This document shows positions 11,516 through 23,185 of a stretch of 64,000 nt of DNA, piece by piece. The number at the start of each line of letters is the position of its first letter. Within the stretch, counting starts at the first letter, position 1. The translations under genes were made by a program, and so were the position numbers. The notes beneath the pieces were generated by a model. The model made no database searches. It was given only the letters and a program-made list of their open reading frames with translations, and was not told the DNA's origin. The stretch is from Progne subis subis (Eukaryota; Chordata; Aves; Passeriformes; Hirundinidae), in the NCBI GenBank assembly GCA_022316685.1, contig JAKJHU010000062.1, positions 2,441,501-2,505,500 on the forward strand, given 5' to 3'.

Positions 11516-14225
11516 AGCTCTGGCTCACAGCAACACTCCTTTTGGAAAAAAGATTGTGGATGGGAACACAGAGCATGTTTCATATCAGTTTGAGTCAAAA
11601 CTCTAGACCCAAGTGCCTTAGGTGCACCCACAGCACAGCAGTGGAGCGAAAGAAGAATCCTCTCCAACACCAAGATTAGTGAAAAAAAAAGGAAGAATTG
11701 AAAAGCCATGACAGAGCGTGGTGTTTGGTGGCTCCTGTTGCTGCACAATCAGTGAAGTATTGAAGGAGTTAAAACCCCCTCAAGCCCTCTTTACTGCCAC
11801 TTTGCATCGATAGCTCTGAACTGAGAGTAAGAAAGGTCCAAAGCAGCCTGACTGTGTCATAGTTGAGTCACCAGTTTTCCCCAGGAAATAAGCAGCTATT
11901 CGGCCTAAGATGGGCTGGGAAATGCTGTTTGAATGCCATAAATGTGCTTGTGCCAGGAGACAACCCACATAAACTGGATCAAACCAGGCTGCCCTCTGTG
12001 GATACTGGGAATCCGTTCAACCACAACAGTTGCTGTGGCAGCAGAGGTTCAGTACCTCGCTGAGGACTGATCGCTTGTCCAAACTTTTCAATAAATGTGG
12101 AATGCTAAACCAAAAACACTCATTGTGTTGTCATTTAATTCTGATTTCCACATTTCTAGACCCACTACAGCCTGAACTGCCACATCACTTTAACTTTTTA
12201 ACGCATTTTCTGCATAAAACGTAACACAGGCCTGCTCACACTCAAAAGTATTTATTAGTGATGCCAGGCTAAAGAGCTAAAAGGTTTGATCTTGTGCAGA
12301 AAACCAAGCACGTTTATGGCTAGGGACTTCCAGAAGTTTGAGACTTGCCACAATTTTCACTGCTGTCAACATCACTATCAGTTTTTCTTTGCATGACAAA
12401 TTTTGCCACCATCTTCAAAACAAGCCTAAGATCTAGCATTCCTCCTTAGGAATTTCAAACCAGATGTTTGGCTTAGCTCCTTTAGTTCAATTAAATGCAC
12501 AATACAACCAAGACTACTGACTCAGACTATCCAAAACAGCCTGTACCAACAGAAATATAAGAGATACCATCTCTGTTGTACAGTCACTCTCTGAGTCCCC
12601 TCAGGGCAGCTCTCCCCCAGCTCCTCCAGTTAAGAAAGGGGTGAGGATCAAAACATTTAGCAGTAATGCACCTCCAGGATTAAACTCCCAAAACATAAAT
12701 TCTCTGACTTCAAAACTAGTTAAGAAATTTGTAGTTTGACCACCTCTGTAGCCTCAGGTTAACTTGCAGTTTGACCACCTCTAACACACTGAGCTAGCAC
12801 CAGGGAATCTCTGATTATTTTCAATCTCTGCCTATGGTTTCTCACAGAAGGAGCCATGCCTAGGCAGACTGTGTGGAGTTACCAAGCAGGCCTAACACCT
12901 GAATTTGAAGCAAGCAGGAGAAGATCCCTGAAATCAAAGCAGAGAGTCTCAGATTTCAGCTCTTCTTAATTTCTTAAGCAGCTACAGATTGCGTGCATTC
13001 AAAATGCTTTAGAAAGGCGAACCCTCGAAAACAAGCCAGCATTAAGGAGCAGGGCACTGCTGATTAATCTGGATTAGCAGTAGTGCATCCTGCAGTTCCA
13101 GTGGGCTGGTCCTGACTTCGATGGAACTGAAAAATGTCAAAATTTGCTTTAAACCACCCTTTAGAGTCAGCGGCATACCTATGGCTACACATTAATCACC
13201 AAAAATCATCCTGTGTCACCCTAATTCTAACATCTATATTGCACATTGCAATATAGTAATAATAAAGAATAAAGAATAAAGTATAATAATAAATAGTAAA
13301 GTATATTGCAGAACCGCAACTCTAATTTTTTCTTGCACTTTCTGAAGGGAGTTTTTTGAGGAGATAAGTGCAACTTAAAAAGCTTGCTGATAAGGAGAAA
13401 AAGTAATTCTTTCCAATGATTTGCAAAGAGATTTTATTATCCTCTGGGTACAGCAGGTGCTAAGCAGGGACAGGAATTTGTTTTTCCTATATACTCCCAC
13501 ACCATCTGCCCAGAGCACAGTGGAACGTTTCCATTAATTTCCCTGTGGGAGTTTTGCTACTACCACTGACACTGAAGTCACAGAAAGGATTTTCAATGCA
13601 TTTGATGCAGAAGTGGTAGAAATCAGGTGTATATTTCTGTAGCTTGTCTGACTGCAGCAATGCAAAAGGTCAGAGAGAGCAACTGAAGAAATTATGCGGA
13701 TAGAGGAGGAAGGAGGAGGAGTTGTATTAAAAAGAGAGGGAAAGATCACTGCCAGACTTTGTCATACTGACTAAATAATTAGAGGTAGAAGAGGCGTCAA
13801 ATAGCCCTTCATGCAAAATAAACAATCTCTGGCCTGAGAAACTTAATAGGCATTTAGAAAATGTCATCTTTGATGATCCTCCTCAGTGAGATGTCAGTCA
13901 GCATCAGCTGTCCCCGGACTAACCCCAAAACGAAGCTGTTTTAGCACAGCACCATGTGAAAGCCCATAGTTTGTGTTTCCATTATGGTCAAGAGATAATG
14001 GTGTATTTTGCTCTTCAGGAGATATGCCACTCGCATTTAATTTCAGATCCAGCAACTAAATATGCCAGTGGCTTACAACAGTAGTAACTAAAGTTTTATA
14101 TATGGTTCACTCTGTGGGCTCCTCCTTTCCCTTCAGGAACGTTGCTTCCTCCACTGCAGCTGCTGCCAGGACCCAGCCTAAGCCCTGCAAACCAACAATA
14201 TCACTTCTGTAACCAACAGAATAAA
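11516..14225. other. Unique non-coding stretch
   Basis: No gene is visible; all frames are 81 codons or shorter. It contains a 35-bp-spaced repeat of AGTTTGACCACCTCT (12733 and 12768), an AT-rich patch at 13245-13310 with three AATAAAG units, and paired OTX/PITX-like sites at 13063-13076. Confidence 0.55.
13060..13080. promoter_or_regulatory. Paired K50 homeodomain-like sites
   Basis: The sequence contains TAATCT directly followed by GGATTA, two sites of the TAATCC/GGATTA class bound by OTX, PITX and CRX-type homeodomains, in one short cluster (ATTAATCTGGATTAGC). Such pairs occur in neural and pituitary enhancers but also arise by chance at this length. No expression or conservation evidence is available. 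Confidence 0.25.
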
Positions 14226-14250
14226 AAACAAACAAACAAACAAACAAACA
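14226..14250 (+). repeat. (AAAC)n microsatellite
   Basis: About six uninterrupted AAAC units follow a short A run. The minus-strand frame at 14178-14372 translates it as a cysteine, leucine and phenylalanine-rich stretch and is not a gene. Confidence 0.9.
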
Positions 14251-17200
14251 GCCACCGCCTCACTCAGAACACAGGAGAAATAAATGAATAAATTTTCCAG
14301 CTCGGAGTCTAACTTGAGCCACACATTTTTCCATGGCAGAAAAAACCACCTGAGCGGTCTGACAATACACACTGCCAGACAGGCACAGGTGCCAGGTGGA
14401 AGAGGCAGAGAAAAGCAGTTTTAAATATGTGAGGCTTCTATAATCAGGGAGAAAACCAAAGGGTGGAAAGCCAAAAAAACCAAAAAAAAACCCCAAAAAC
14501 CTGGCTTTTAATAGTAGATATTAATGTAAACATTATTTGGCTGCTTTCATTTACTAACATCTCTTTAAAATGTACTGATGCAAGCTAAGACACATCCGTG
14601 CTGCCCCTGGAGGAAGTGCAGGAAGGTCTCTGAGGCTCCCTCCTGGCACAGCAGAGTTTCCTGCAGTCCCCATTTGTCAAACTGGACACTAATGAGGAAT
14701 CTGCTCTATCCATCCTTCTCCACACTCATCTCACCAGCTCTGCACCCACAATCACTTCGGCTGCAAGGCAGTAAGGATGGATACAAGTGAATAAAAAATA
14801 GCACCAGTTAAAAAAAAAAAAATTAAGCTTTAATTATAAATGCTAACAAGCAGCAGATAGCTGAGTTTGAGTAGATGGGGGAATGTCCAAAACTGAACTT
14901 CTGAGCTCTCTGACAGAAGCCTGATTCTGCAGCCTGCCTGCAACCAGTGCAGGCTCTTGTAGGTTACCAGGACTAAACAGAAGTGACACATCCCAAATCC
15001 TTCTAAAGAAAGGGAAACACGAGACAGACCCACCAGTCAGGATGCGGACAACACACTGTGCTTCTTCACACACACACAGTTTTGGATTGGAACAGTCAGG
15101 CATTTGTGGTTTCAGAAAGGAGTCCAAAAAGAAGAATTCCCACAGAGGAACCATGGCCTTGGAGAGAAGAAGAGAGCCCAGAAAGAGGAATGTGAAGATG
15201 CCATCTGGAGGAAGATCCCAGAAGTGGTGGAAGATCCAGGAGATGGGTGAGCTGGGAGGGTCCAGGGGAGCTGCCCAGCAGCACCAGACCCTGGCAGCTG
15301 GAAGCAGCAGCACACCATGGAACACCAAGAGCTTCTGTCAGCCCTCCCTGATCTACAACAGCCTCACTGCTCTCTCCCCTGGAGATTTCCAGGACAGAGA
15401 GTAAAGGCAAACCTACAGAGGGAACAGCCAATGGAGTGAGAAACCAAAATCCTGCGCACAGCCCATCTTCCCTGGGATGAGGAGAAGGAAACAGCAGAAC
15501 TCCAGGTGGAATTGTGTGCTTTGTATCCTCTTTTTGTCCTTCCCTCCTATTCCCCGGTGAGCCTGTGATGGTCACTGGCAGTATAACCCTGGGGAAGGGT
15601 GACATGGCAAATGAGTGAGTCACAGCACAAGCATGAGGGGACAGTAACAAAATGTGGACAGCTCTCAGTGTTGGAATGCCTCATCTCCAGCTCCAGCTCC
15701 AGTGCTGGGCCACATACTTGGAAAGAGTAGACATGGTCCAAAATCTCTCAGATGGGACCAGTTCCCAGGCCCATACAATAAGTTCTTTCAGCTCAGCTGG
15801 GAAAAAAAAAAAAAAAAAAAGGACAAACACCAAAATTAAAAATGCATCTGCAGTGAATCATCTGGTTACTTTGTATGACACCATTTACACGGCATCCACA
15901 AACTGCTTTTTGTTCTGTCTCCTTCCATGACACCAAACTTACAAAAACTTCAGATTTCCATGGAAACCCTGCAAGGAGAAGGGCTGCAGGAGCGTGCCTC
16001 AGTTCACTGGTTAGGATGCTCAAACCAGGCTGCATGGAGCTGACCAGAGTGCACTGAGGGCACAGAGAGCTCGTGGAACCCCTCATTTCCCAAGGATGGA
16101 GCTTCCCAATTCCCTCACATCATGAAAGAGAGCATTAGGCAGTGAATGAGAAGATCCTGATTGCTGAATTAAAATGTCACTGCCCAGCTCCCCATCTCAG
16201 TCTTTCAACATCCACAGTGTCCATCTACTGTAGGCTGGCCCTTGGCCACAGCTTGCACTGCACAGTTTGGCCAAAACCCAGGGCTCATGAGCCACAGCTT
16301 GGCCAGCTCCTGAGCCTCCCGAGGCTCGCCTTTCAACGCAAATAAAATGTTTATCCGCCAAATAAAAGCATATTACATTATCTGGCATTCTAAAGAAAGT
16401 GAGCTACTGTGTGTGCGCTGTAATCTCTTGGCATAAGTTAGCAGGGTGACAACAGTAATGCTGAGCAATGAGACAGGCTGCACCTTGCTGGGAAGCAGGT
16501 CAGTAAAAACTCACTTCAAAAGCACATTTCTTCGTGAATGCAAGGTCACCTATTTAAAGAAAATGGCATTTGAATATTAAAAGATTATGAGTTAATGCGA
16601 CCTGAGGATTACAGGCAATATACTAAGCTTGCAAAACAGAGTTTTGTAGATCCATTAGAGTTTTCTTCACTAAAAAAATCTCTTTTAAAAACATTCTGAA
16701 GAAATAAGGCTAGATTTTAAATTTAGCACTGTTCTACAACCCTGGCTGCTTGTAAACTGAACCTGGGTATCATAACAAGCTGTTGTGTCCTCAGTCAAAA
16801 AGCAAAAATGAAACAGGGCCAGCTGAATTTCTTTATGATTCAGAACACGTTTTTGATATGGATTCCACAGGATTAATAAGTTCATAATTTCACAGGAAGT
16901 GCCAACGTTTGTGCAGGCAGTCTTGCTTTAATAGAGACAGAAATCTCTTTTTATTGTCTTGTATGCTTGTTTCTTTAGGGAAGCTGTAACAGTCATCAGG
17001 GAATTTAAATCCATCTGAATCCTCACCTAGAGCCAATTTTGGAGAGCCAGAGTCAATTCTTGGGACATCAGCTATAAATAAAACTGCTAAATAGAGCACA
17101 GTCATGGATTGACACAAGACAAAGAGGTGCTTTCTGATTTCCTCCCACCCAACTCATTGCAGCACAGTAAGAGGGAGAGGGAGTCAAAAAAGGAGAGCTG

Positions 17201-18910
17201 GAAATCAAAGGTTTGCAGATAGAACTCTCTCTCTCACTGAACAGTACACACATCCCCACATCCTGGGACTCTCATGCTGATGCTTAGGCAGAGAGCACTG
17301 CAAAGAGGTTGTTTGTCTCTATTTCACTGACAATTCCAGTGCTGGCAACAGTGTAAACAGCAACGAAAATTTTCTTTCAGTACATGCCCAGGCTACACAG
17401 ATTTCTAGAAGACAGAAGTTTGCTGCTCAGCAGAATGCTAAATCAATATATTAGATTTCCCAGGGCATTTACATCGTGTGGGCTGAAGTATTAACAGAAT
17501 AATAAATTTTGCAGAAAGCCTTGAAGGGACAAGCTGCAATTTGACCACTGTTGCAAATAAAGGAATCGGCAGTAGGACTTTGAGCCCTCTGCCATAACGA
17601 GGGGGAGAGCAGCTACTGCAGCCATCCTGCTGGATTAAGAATTGTTCATACTGTGAGTTAAATGTTATCAAACAGCATTTGAGTCATTTATGAGAAAAAT
17701 TTAAAACCTCTAATGGGAGACTTAAAACCAAAGCCCAACAAGAACAACAAAAAGGCAAGCTCATTCCAATTTCTTCTTTCCAATAACCGAATCAAGGCAA
17801 ACTACTAACTCCTTGCATAATTCCATTTTATGGTCCATGCACTAACTTGTACTTTTACACGAGATGAGGAAGAAAGAAAGGAGGTTTTCTGCAAAGCAGT
17901 CACTTCAAAGCCATTAGCCTTCCACTGTCAGAGTGATAATGGCATCGTTCTGTCCACCTGCAGACAAGGGAGATGCTTTCCAGCTTTCCCTCAGTGATTC
18001 CTTTAACTCAGCAGCCCCAAAACATTAAGGCTCACTCAAGCTTCAAACTCTGGGGAGTGACTGAACCCTTAGAAAGATACTCCTTGTGGGTGACACAAGT
18101 GCTCAGTTCCTGCTACGTGCTGTTCCTTGGAGGTCATCCTAAATTAGAACACTTTTTGGAGATGTCCAGCTGCAATCGACCTAGACTCCATTAAACAAGG
18201 GATTAATGGGATTCAGCTGCTGGGAAGGTGTAAAAGCTGTTCCTGTGGGCTGTTTGCAAGCACAGCCTCTTAATGAGAGATACAAATTATGTTGATTTAC
18301 CTGAACTGTGGCCCCGGTGCTCTTTGATGTCTCTGTTCCCTAAATACATGAATGTTCTAGTCTTCTCCTGAAAGTGAAAATAGATGCTGCTGAGGCAATT
18401 ATCTGTAAAACCTACTGGGCACCAAGTTCTTTCATTTTTTTTTTTTTTTGTCCCAAACTGGACTGCTGCTGGCTCATGCATTATTTTCATGATTTCCTTA
18501 AAAACTGCTAAGATCTTACCTTTTGATTTTTCTTCATTTTTAGCCAAGAAAGACTAATTTAGCATCTCTTGTTCTAGAACAGATAAGAAAATGTGTCACC
18601 TACGTAAGCTTGATAATTAGCTAGAAAAACTTGGTTGGCTTAGCTGCAAATATTCAGTGATCTCCAGAAGATAGGTTAAAACCCAGGATTTATTTTTAAT
18701 TTAGGAGGAGAATAAGTTTTGTAGCACTTATTACACCACCAGCTCCTATTTATCACACTATTTTGTGTGAGACAGAATTCAAGAGCAGTTGCACGAAAAT
18801 ACCAATGCCTTCAGCATTTCTTGCCCTCAAAATGTTTAGGGTACATAGCGATTTTTGGGAGAGAGCAAAAGAAGGTGGGAGGTACGTATTCTTTATATCT
18901 TAAAGTATTA
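14251..18910. other. Unique non-coding stretch with a GC-richer segment at 14840-15760
   Basis: The segment 14840-15760 is richer in G and C than its surroundings. It carries the longest open frames of the window: 184 codons at 15096-15650 minus, 161 codons at 14843-15328 minus and 120 codons at 15042-15404 plus. Three long frames overlap on both strands, none has a recognisable domain, signal peptide or catalytic motif, and the translations are low-complexity (serine, leucine, proline, glycine). That is what high GC gives by depleting stop codons. A 19-base A run follows at 15802-15820. The rest is AT-rich unique sequence with a candidate conserved block at 16330-16660 and a 15-base T run at 18435-18449. 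Confidence 0.5.
16330..16660. promoter_or_regulatory. Candidate conserved non-coding element
   Basis: This is a complex, repeat-free, AT-rich block with several factor-like motifs: AATAAAATGTTTATCCGCC near 16341, TGGCATAAGTTAGC near 16429 and an extended nuclear-receptor half-site GCAAGGTCACC near 16539. It is free of long A runs, and no frame of any length covers it. The element call is inference from composition and motifs only. Confidence 0.25.
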
Positions 18911-18912
18911 GA

Positions 18913-18943
<31 letters not shown>
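18911..18943 (+). repeat. (GATA)5(GACA)3 compound microsatellite
   Basis: Five perfect GATA units (18911-18930) pass directly into GACA units (18931-18943). The GATA-to-GACA switch is the pattern of Bkm-type vertebrate microsatellites. The array is short and interrupted only at its ends, so length variation between individuals is likely. Confidence 0.95.
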
Positions 18944-21900
18944 CTAAGTAGGAATCTAGGCAGAGAAGCAGAACTTCTGCTATGGATTAGAGGATGTGAT
19001 CATTCCCCATCAGACATCCCCCTGAAAGGCATCTCCCTTTCAGACTCCCCCAGATCCAAGCTCTCAGAAATCTTGTTTGATTTATAAATGCAGCACTCAG
19101 TTCATAACAAAACAACAACTCCTATCCATATGTAAGCATACTCCAAATTTTGCAAGGTAAGTACCAAGTAGTTTGATCTGTCCTCCCCTAACATATGCTG
19201 TCCCCTCAGCTTTCAGATGGTAAGAATTTTCTGAAAACACACCACCCTTTCTGGATATCTTTCTAACATATAACCCAACCAGAAGCTACAAGTTGGATGC
19301 AGCTCTTAGTGGCCGAATTCTTTACTTTGGGTTACACAGAATATCTAATTAAATTATTATAATGGCCACTTTTGGCCTTAGAACAAAAATAACACAAAAG
19401 AACACAACACATGGCATTTAATTCCCCTTTTCCCCTTCCAGAGACCTCAGGACTAAATCCTTTTCCTACAGAACAAAACCCAACAGTATATGCTGTGGTT
19501 ACAGCAACCCACTCCCGCGAGGTAATCTTATTTGTTTCATCCCCTCAGTGATTGCAGAGTATTTCTGGGAAGCAGAGCTCTTGGCTTACAAATCAGGACG
19601 CACAAATGCCATTGTTCCTGTTCCATGCAGCAGCATGTGGTGCTCAGAGTGTGCAGGACCTGATGCTGCAGGCTGGTTTTCCCGGTGTACCTCCACCTCA
19701 CCTTCTGCAGGGGGACACGAGCCAGCGTGGGCTGCCTTGACTGCTTTAAAACCTGCTGCTTCCAAGGCTAAGCTCAGCCAGGACGCAGCCAGGTACTCTG
19801 GGAGGAGAGCACAGGGTCTAAAACTTTGAAGGGGACACCTGGGACAAAGGGCAGCTCTTCCCTGACAGTCCTCCTGAAATGATGTATAAAAGGCTGACAC
19901 CTTCAACTGCTCTCCTCACCATATTTTCTTGGTTTAAGTCTGCTCATAGACTCAGAAACTTGCTCTGCCTGGCATCATTTATCACCAACGGTGTCATTCT
20001 TGCAGAAGTTGTGCAAGGGATTAAAATGGAACGTTGTGCTTTAATGCACACCCTGGGCACATTGCATTCCAGCCATAAGCAGCAAGCCAAGTTTACAGAG
20101 CAAGGCAAAATTTAGCCACCGGATTTCTTGATCCAAACAGCCAGATTTAGCAGAAATCAATTAAAATCCACTCTCTGGCCCAAAGCTTCCTCAAGACAAA
20201 AACCTCATTGACGCGTTTGTCCCTCAGTAAGACTGAAAATTGCACCAAGCAACTGCAGTGCCAGAATGAGACTGAGAAATCCTCCTGTTCCCTCTGAGTC
20301 CAGCTCCTCACTTACTGCAGACACTGCAGTTACTAATCAATGCCAGCTCGATTTCACACTAATATCCCAGTTAATCTTCGTGATTCCTGCTGCTGCAGAC
20401 TCTCGTTACAAATCTCTGGTGCACACAGTGGCTGCAGAGAGACAAGATTAATAACAGAGTAGGATCAAGTCAGAGGTGGCCATTTATTCTAATCTGTCTT
20501 GCCACGTGGACAATAAAACACTTCTTGCCAAAAGTAAATGTGCATAGAAGTAGGTTTTATGTAGCTTGCAGCTAACTTTTCCTTTGCTAATTATTACAAC
20601 CAAAACCAACCCACAAGAGCACATTTATTACTAACATTTATCCCACAGGGTGAATTTCCCTCCTTAAACTGGATGCTGACTTAAGGAACCGCAGGGAAAG
20701 GTTTGGAGTTGAAATATTACTTTCTGTAGCACCTTTGGATCCAACACAACCCATTTGACTGACAAACACAGACAATTCTTAACTCACTTTGGTCCCTGGC
20801 ACTGAGATAAAGAAAAGAAGCTGTCAGATTCATGTTACAACTGTTTATAAAGGAAAAGCTCTTCTTGCCATTCTTCCTCAGTTTCCTAGCAGGAAATCCT
20901 AGCAGGATTTCCCAAGTCATATAAAATTTAAGAGAGACTGATGGAGTATACACGTGCCTTTTACATGCAAAGGTGCAAACCAAAGTTGATCAACACACAG
21001 CCTCAGGGAGGGAAATGAAGACATTTTTCTTTGAATCACAGTGAGAGAGATCAGGGAACTTTCCTTTATCTTGGATAAAAAGAGGGATGCCCACTAAAGT
21101 ATCCAAGACCAATAGGAGAATTAAGTGGGCAGCCAGAGAGAAAATAGAATTAGGAAATAGAACTGTTAACCATTCCTTGTGTTAGCCAGTCACATGCAAA
21201 GAAACTAAAAATTACAGCTTGGATGTGAAGTCCTTCAAGGTGTCTACAGATGAGCAGTAGCAGATTCAGGTTGCCCCTTTACATCAAGCAGAGCTGGTTT
21301 GCTCAGCTCTGACACACAGGATTAGTTCTGTGCCAGAATACAGAATGGTTTAGCTCTCTTTCACCTGAAGTTTCCTGGTTAATTTGAAGTGCATACATCA
21401 GGGGAAGTCTCTGCTTGCAGATCATCTGGCTGGTTACAGGTCTCTGGTGGTTGGATGGCCCCTATGGAATAAAATAAATAAAATAATTTTTTATTTATAA
21501 ATTATTTGTTATATTTGTTATTTATAATAATTTGTTTATTTGCCCCTTCCAAATAGCATTGGTATCCTCAGACCAGCCCAACCCCAGGTCTCTGCAGATC
21601 ATCTCTGTTTACTGAGGCAGTTGCCAACATAGCAACTAGAAAGAGAAGCCATCTGCTGCCAGGCAGTCTAAAAAGTTTAACTTTTCCAAAGGTCGCTGAT
21701 GGGAAAAAAGCACAACTCTCTGGTGCTGAACCTGTTGATGTTAGCAAAGTCCTGAAGCTGGGAAGAGTGTTCAGGACTGATTGATCCTCCTCCTCAGCTC
21801 TTCCACAAAATCCACAACTCGGCAAGAGGGACTTTGTCATTCTTCCCCACACCCTTTCCATTCTCACAGGCTTCTCTGTTTCTTGGCTCTGGCTGGGACC

Positions 21901-22839
21901 AGGAGCAAGGGCAGGATGCTCTCATCTTTCCAGCCTGACTAGAAAAGGGGAATACTAGAAATCTAATGAAAAGCACGTCCTCTGGAGATTTGCAGCCCAG
22001 TTTGGCAGATGCAGCCGTAGCTCAGATAATCAGCAAGACTTTTGGGTGCTTACTTGGTGGGAAATATTTGGTTGCTTTGCAACACTCCTTAAAGCACGCG
22101 TGGAATAGGGCTGTTGCTGCGGATTAACAGAATCTGTCAACCTAAAATCTGTATTTTCAGCTCAGTTTTACGAGGTGTTAGCGCTCAACATACCGATGTC
22201 CTCACCACTCACCAGCACCACTTATTTTCCAAACGATCTGACCCCTGGAGAGGTGCACTCGAGCAAGTTTGTTTGGCTTAAACAGCCCCACCACCAGGAG
22301 AAATTGCTCTTTAATTTGCAGTCACAAAAAGGCTGTTCATCAGCAGGCATTTTTAGTCTGTGCCATCCAGCTTGTGCTCCGCTACAGCTTCCCACTCTCC
22401 TGTCCCTTCTGCTCCTGGCAGCTCGAGCAGCTTGGCTGGAGTGTGCAGGAGAGGCTGTTCTCCAGACACTTCTCCTTGCTGGGGCTGTCCAGGTGGAACA
22501 GCTCCGTGTCGGTTGCACAGTCTGTGGCTGCAGAGGGCTCCCAGTAAAACCAGCAACAAATGCACTGGAGAATTTTGCCCCTATTTAGTGAAAAGACCTC
22601 GGACATGTGGTGCAGCGATGAGCTGAGCTGGGTGTACAGCAAATAGCCACAGGCATTTGCCAGGCTTTGTTTAACACCCTTAGACAGGCTTATTTTGTTA
22701 AAGCCGAGCCAGCCTAAAGCCTTTTGGGTTGGGATCCTGTGCAAAGTCAGCTGTAAGGAGAGGAAATCCATACAAAGTATCTCTGAACAGATACTGATGG
22801 GTACCAGGTGATCCATGATTATTTAAATGGATTTTCTAA
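18944..22839. other. Unique non-coding stretch
   Basis: No gene is visible. GC-richer patches at 19540-19860 and 22170-22620 hold overlapping frames on both strands (up to 106 and 144 codons) without domains. An AT-only-like patch lies at 21465-21540, built from AATAAA and TTTAT units. A TATA-box-like site at 19885 is listed separately. Confidence 0.5.
19885..19893 (+). promoter_or_regulatory. Isolated TATA-box-like site
   Basis: TATAAAAGG matches the strong TATA consensus and is followed about 30 bases later by pyrimidine-rich sequence (CTGCTCTCCTCACC), as at a TATA-type start site. No open frame or polyadenylated unit clearly follows, so this may be chance or the promoter of a non-coding transcript. 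Confidence 0.2.
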
Positions 22840-23185
22840 CGCATTCTTGCCTGACATAATTAACTGTTCTTGTTATTCTGTCATGCTACAGTAGCCAGCC
22901 ATATGGTAGCTCACACATTTTTGGAATGGGATTTTTTAATTACTATTATTTTCAATCCTTTTTTTAATCTAGTACAGAACATACATTACATGATAAATTA
23001 CCTATATATTGCCTTAATAAATTGACATTTAGATCTAGCCAACACAGAGTAATTTTCCTAATTAAATGTCAATATGTGCCCGGGAGCGCAGCTCTTCAGC
23101 ATTGCAAATGTCACAAATTAGCAAACAGGCAGAACCATCTACAGCTCTATTTCTCCAGATACCAAGGAAAAATTCTGCTGTTCAT
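22840..23185. promoter_or_regulatory. Candidate conserved non-coding element
   Basis: This block combines an E-box (CATATG at 22901), many TAATTA/ATTA homeodomain cores (near 22857, 22938, 23015 and 23060) and a repeated TTGACATTTAGA / AATGTCAATATG inverted pairing around 23022-23075. It is unique, AT-rich and free of homopolymer runs. Developmental enhancers of vertebrates often look like this. The call is inference; a multi-species alignment would decide. Confidence 0.35.

Noticed and set aside
15096..15650. 184-codon minus-strand open frame, the longest in the window
   Set aside because: It is low in complexity (serine, leucine, proline, glycine), has no domain or signal peptide, overlaps long frames on both strands and sits in a GC-richer segment where stops are rare.
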